A DNA stretch of 64,000 nucleotides, from positions 1-64,000 of the forward strand of contig NZ_RKME01000018.1 in the NCBI RefSeq assembly GCF_003797825.1, in the 5' to 3' direction. Under the pieces are notes generated by a model. It had not been told where the DNA came from, ran no database searches, and saw nothing but the letters and a program-made list of their open reading frames with translations. Of this stretch, positions 62,726 to 64,000 are shown piece after piece (positions within the stretch are counted from its first letter, which is position 1; every line of letters starts with the position of its first letter). A program made the translations under genes and the position numbers. This DNA is from Gordonia sp. OPL2 (GTDB lineage: Bacteria > Actinomycetota > Actinomycetes > Mycobacteriales > Mycobacteriaceae).

Positions 62726-63613
62726 TCACGATCGGGAAGCCGCAGAGTCGTCGGCCTTCTCGGCCGACACCGGCGCCTGCACGTCGATCTCCGTGGTTCC
62801 CTCGGGCAGTTTGCGCGACGGGGCGGTCCGAGCGTGTGTGATGTAGAGCGTCAATCCCACGAAGGTGAGTCCGCCGACCAGATTTCCTACGACGGTGGGG
62901 ATCTCGTTCCACACGAGATAGTCGCCGATCGAGAAATCTCCACCGAGCATCAGTCCGGACGGGAACAGGAACATGTTGACGATGGAGTGCTCGAAACCCA
63001 TGTAGAAGAACAGCATGATCGGCATCCACATCCCGATCACCTTGCCGGTCAACGACGTCGACATCATCGCCGCGACGACACCGGTCGAGACCATCCAGTT
63101 GCACAGGACTCCGCGGATGAACAGCGTGAGCATGCCCGCCGCGCCGTGCTCGGCGTAGCCGAGGGTGCGTGATTCGCCGATCTGACCGAGTTGCTGACCG
63201 ATGGCGTCTGGTTCGACGCTGAAGCCGTAGGTGACGATGATCGCCATCATCACCGCCACGGTGAACGCACCCAGGAAGTTCCCGAGGAACACGAGACCGA
63301 AGTTGCGCAGCATGCTCCTGAAGGTCACACCACGTCGTCTGTCGATGAGCGCGAGAGGGACGAGGGTGAAGACACCGGTCAACAGGTCGAAACCCATCAG
63401 GTAGAGAAGGCAGAATCCGACCGGGAAGAGCACAGCGCCGAGCAGGGGCTCGCCGGTCCGCACGGTGACGGTGACCGCGAACGCTGCGGCCAGGGCGAGG
63501 ATGGCGCCGGCCATGTAGGAGCGGATCAGGGTGTCTCGCGTGGACATGAACGATTTCGCCTCGCCGGCGTCGACCATCGCCTTCACGAAGTCGGCCGGCT
63601 TCACATACGACAT
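62726..63613 (-). CDS. formate/nitrite transporter (FNT) family channel
   Basis: A 295-residue FNT channel with six membrane helices. Conserved parts are YVKPADFVKAMVDAGEAK at the start, LGNFLGAFTVAVMMA, GVLCNWMVSTGVVAAMMS, and the P-loop FYMGFEHSIVNMFLFPSGLM with the gating-His motif. It passes formate, nitrite or related monovalent acids. A polar tail of about 30 residues follows the last helix. No formate dehydrogenase or nitrite reductase gene lies in view, so the substrate is open. Confidence 0.92.
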   Translation of the reverse strand: MSYVKPADFVKAMVDAGEAKSFMSTRDTLIRSYMAGAILALAAAFAVTVTVRTGEPLLGAVLFPVGFCLLYLMGFDLLTGVFTLVPLALIDRRRGVTFRSMLRNFGLVFLGNFLGAFTVAVMMAIIVTYGFSVEPDAIGQQLGQIGESRTLGYAEHGAAGMLTLFIRGVLCNWMVSTGVVAAMMSTSLTGKVIGMWMPIMLFFYMGFEHSIVNMFLFPSGLMLGGDFSIGDYLVWNEIPTVVGNLVGGLTFVGLTLYITHARTAPSRKLPEGTTEIDVQAPVSAEKADDSAASRS

Positions 63614-63741
63614 GAGTACTCCTCAGGTGGACAGTGATCGCCCGACAGTGAACCCACCCGGAATGTCGCGTTTGTGTCATCCGTACGAACCGGTGTTACG
63701 ACCTTCTCACCATGTCCGCCGGCTGTTGTGATGTCGAGCTG

Positions 63742-64000
63742 TCACCCCGGCCGACGTGCAGTGATCTGGTCGACACCCATGCGTCCGTCACGGAACGCCA
63801 TTCGTCCACCGACGAGATAGAGCCGCCAAACCCGCGCCACCTCGTCCCCGACGAGATCGACGACCTGCGCCCAGTTCTTCTCGAAGGTCTCGTACCAGAC
63901 GTCGACGGTGCGGACGTAGTGCTCACGCATGGCCTCGGTGTCGCGGACCTCGAGCCCGGCATCCTCGAGCATCTCGACGGTCTGGCCGAGCGGACGCATG
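63742..64000 (-). CDS. cyclopropane-fatty-acid-synthase-type methyltransferase, C-terminal fragment
   Basis: The gene enters from the right edge, so only the last 85-86 residues are seen. They match the C-terminus of SAM-dependent cyclopropane synthases: a DAGLEVRDTEAMREHYVRTVDVWYETFEKNW stretch (given as one helical region) and VARVWRLYLVGGRMAFRDGRMGVDQI at the end. Such enzymes modify unsaturated lipids or mycolates. The Met at 63999 is probably internal. The divergent space to the FNT gene start is 128 bp. Confidence 0.8.
   Translation of the reverse strand, partial: MRPLGQTVEMLEDAGLEVRDTEAMREHYVRTVDVWYETFEKNWAQVVDLVGDEVARVWRLYLVGGRMAFRDGRMGVDQITARRPG

Overview
The window looks like chromosomal DNA from a mycolic-acid-containing actinomycete of the order Mycobacteriales, most likely Gordonia or a close relative. 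The signs are high GC with strong codon bias, an Lsr2 gene, an MCE-family fragment, an Ag85-like mycolyltransferase, and a tmRNA whose tag reads ADKNQRDYALAA. The gene order prfB, MscS-like gene, Pro/Thr-rich membrane gene, ftsE, ftsX, smpB is known from Mycobacterium. The genus call is inference. Many genes start 6-8 nt after a TANNNT box, as expected for leaderless transcription in this group.

Region by region. 1-7.1 kb: end of an MCE gene, initiator tRNA, small membrane proteins, a PPOX-type protein, a serine hydrolase, a propionyl-CoA synthetase-like enzyme and two fluoride channel genes. 7.1-12.5 kb: two acyl-CoA dehydrogenase genes behind a four-half-site operator, then DUF2752, MBL-fold, VOC and hisN genes. 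12.7-18 kb: the prfB to smpB core block. 18-29 kb: a cargo-like block between smpB and ssrA (alpha-galactosidase, phosphatase, amidohydrolase, degenerate ABC ATPase plus YhgE/Pip membrane protein, glutamate decarboxylase, AraC regulator, Ntn hydrolase). 29.2-33.7 kb: ssrA, pgm, a DsbA-like protein, tRNA-Ala and a DUF1707 protein. 33.8-43.3 kb: a frameshifted DUF1254/1214 gene, lsr2, trhO-cobW, a peptidoglycan amidase, an SDR, a fructosamine-kinase-like gene and a nucleosidase. 43.3-50.9 kb: a DUF6542 gene, rmuC, the adaA/alkA-ogt alkylation-repair operon, an AI-2E-type permease and ychF.

50.9-55.2 kb is the clearest accessory region. A large KAP-type P-loop NTPase gene and a decayed RelE toxin remnant lie between the real 3' end of ychF and a second, diverged copy of that 3' end. 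The second copy still encodes ELVEFRFNV-stop, and over the last seven codons plus the stop it differs only at synonymous positions. This is the footprint expected of an element that inserted at the end of ychF. A vapBC pair with a clear operator and an orphan immunity-like gene follow directly.

55.3-64 kb: a secreted GH43-like protein, a mycolyltransferase-like esterase, a frameshifted AraC-GyrI regulator, a DASS transporter, a DUF1801 protein, a NarL-type two-component pair, a formate/nitrite channel and the end of a cyclopropane-fatty-acid-synthase-type methyltransferase. Strong perfect hairpins mark most convergent gene ends and the ends of the RNA genes. No CRISPR array, rRNA, integrase or intact insertion sequence was seen.
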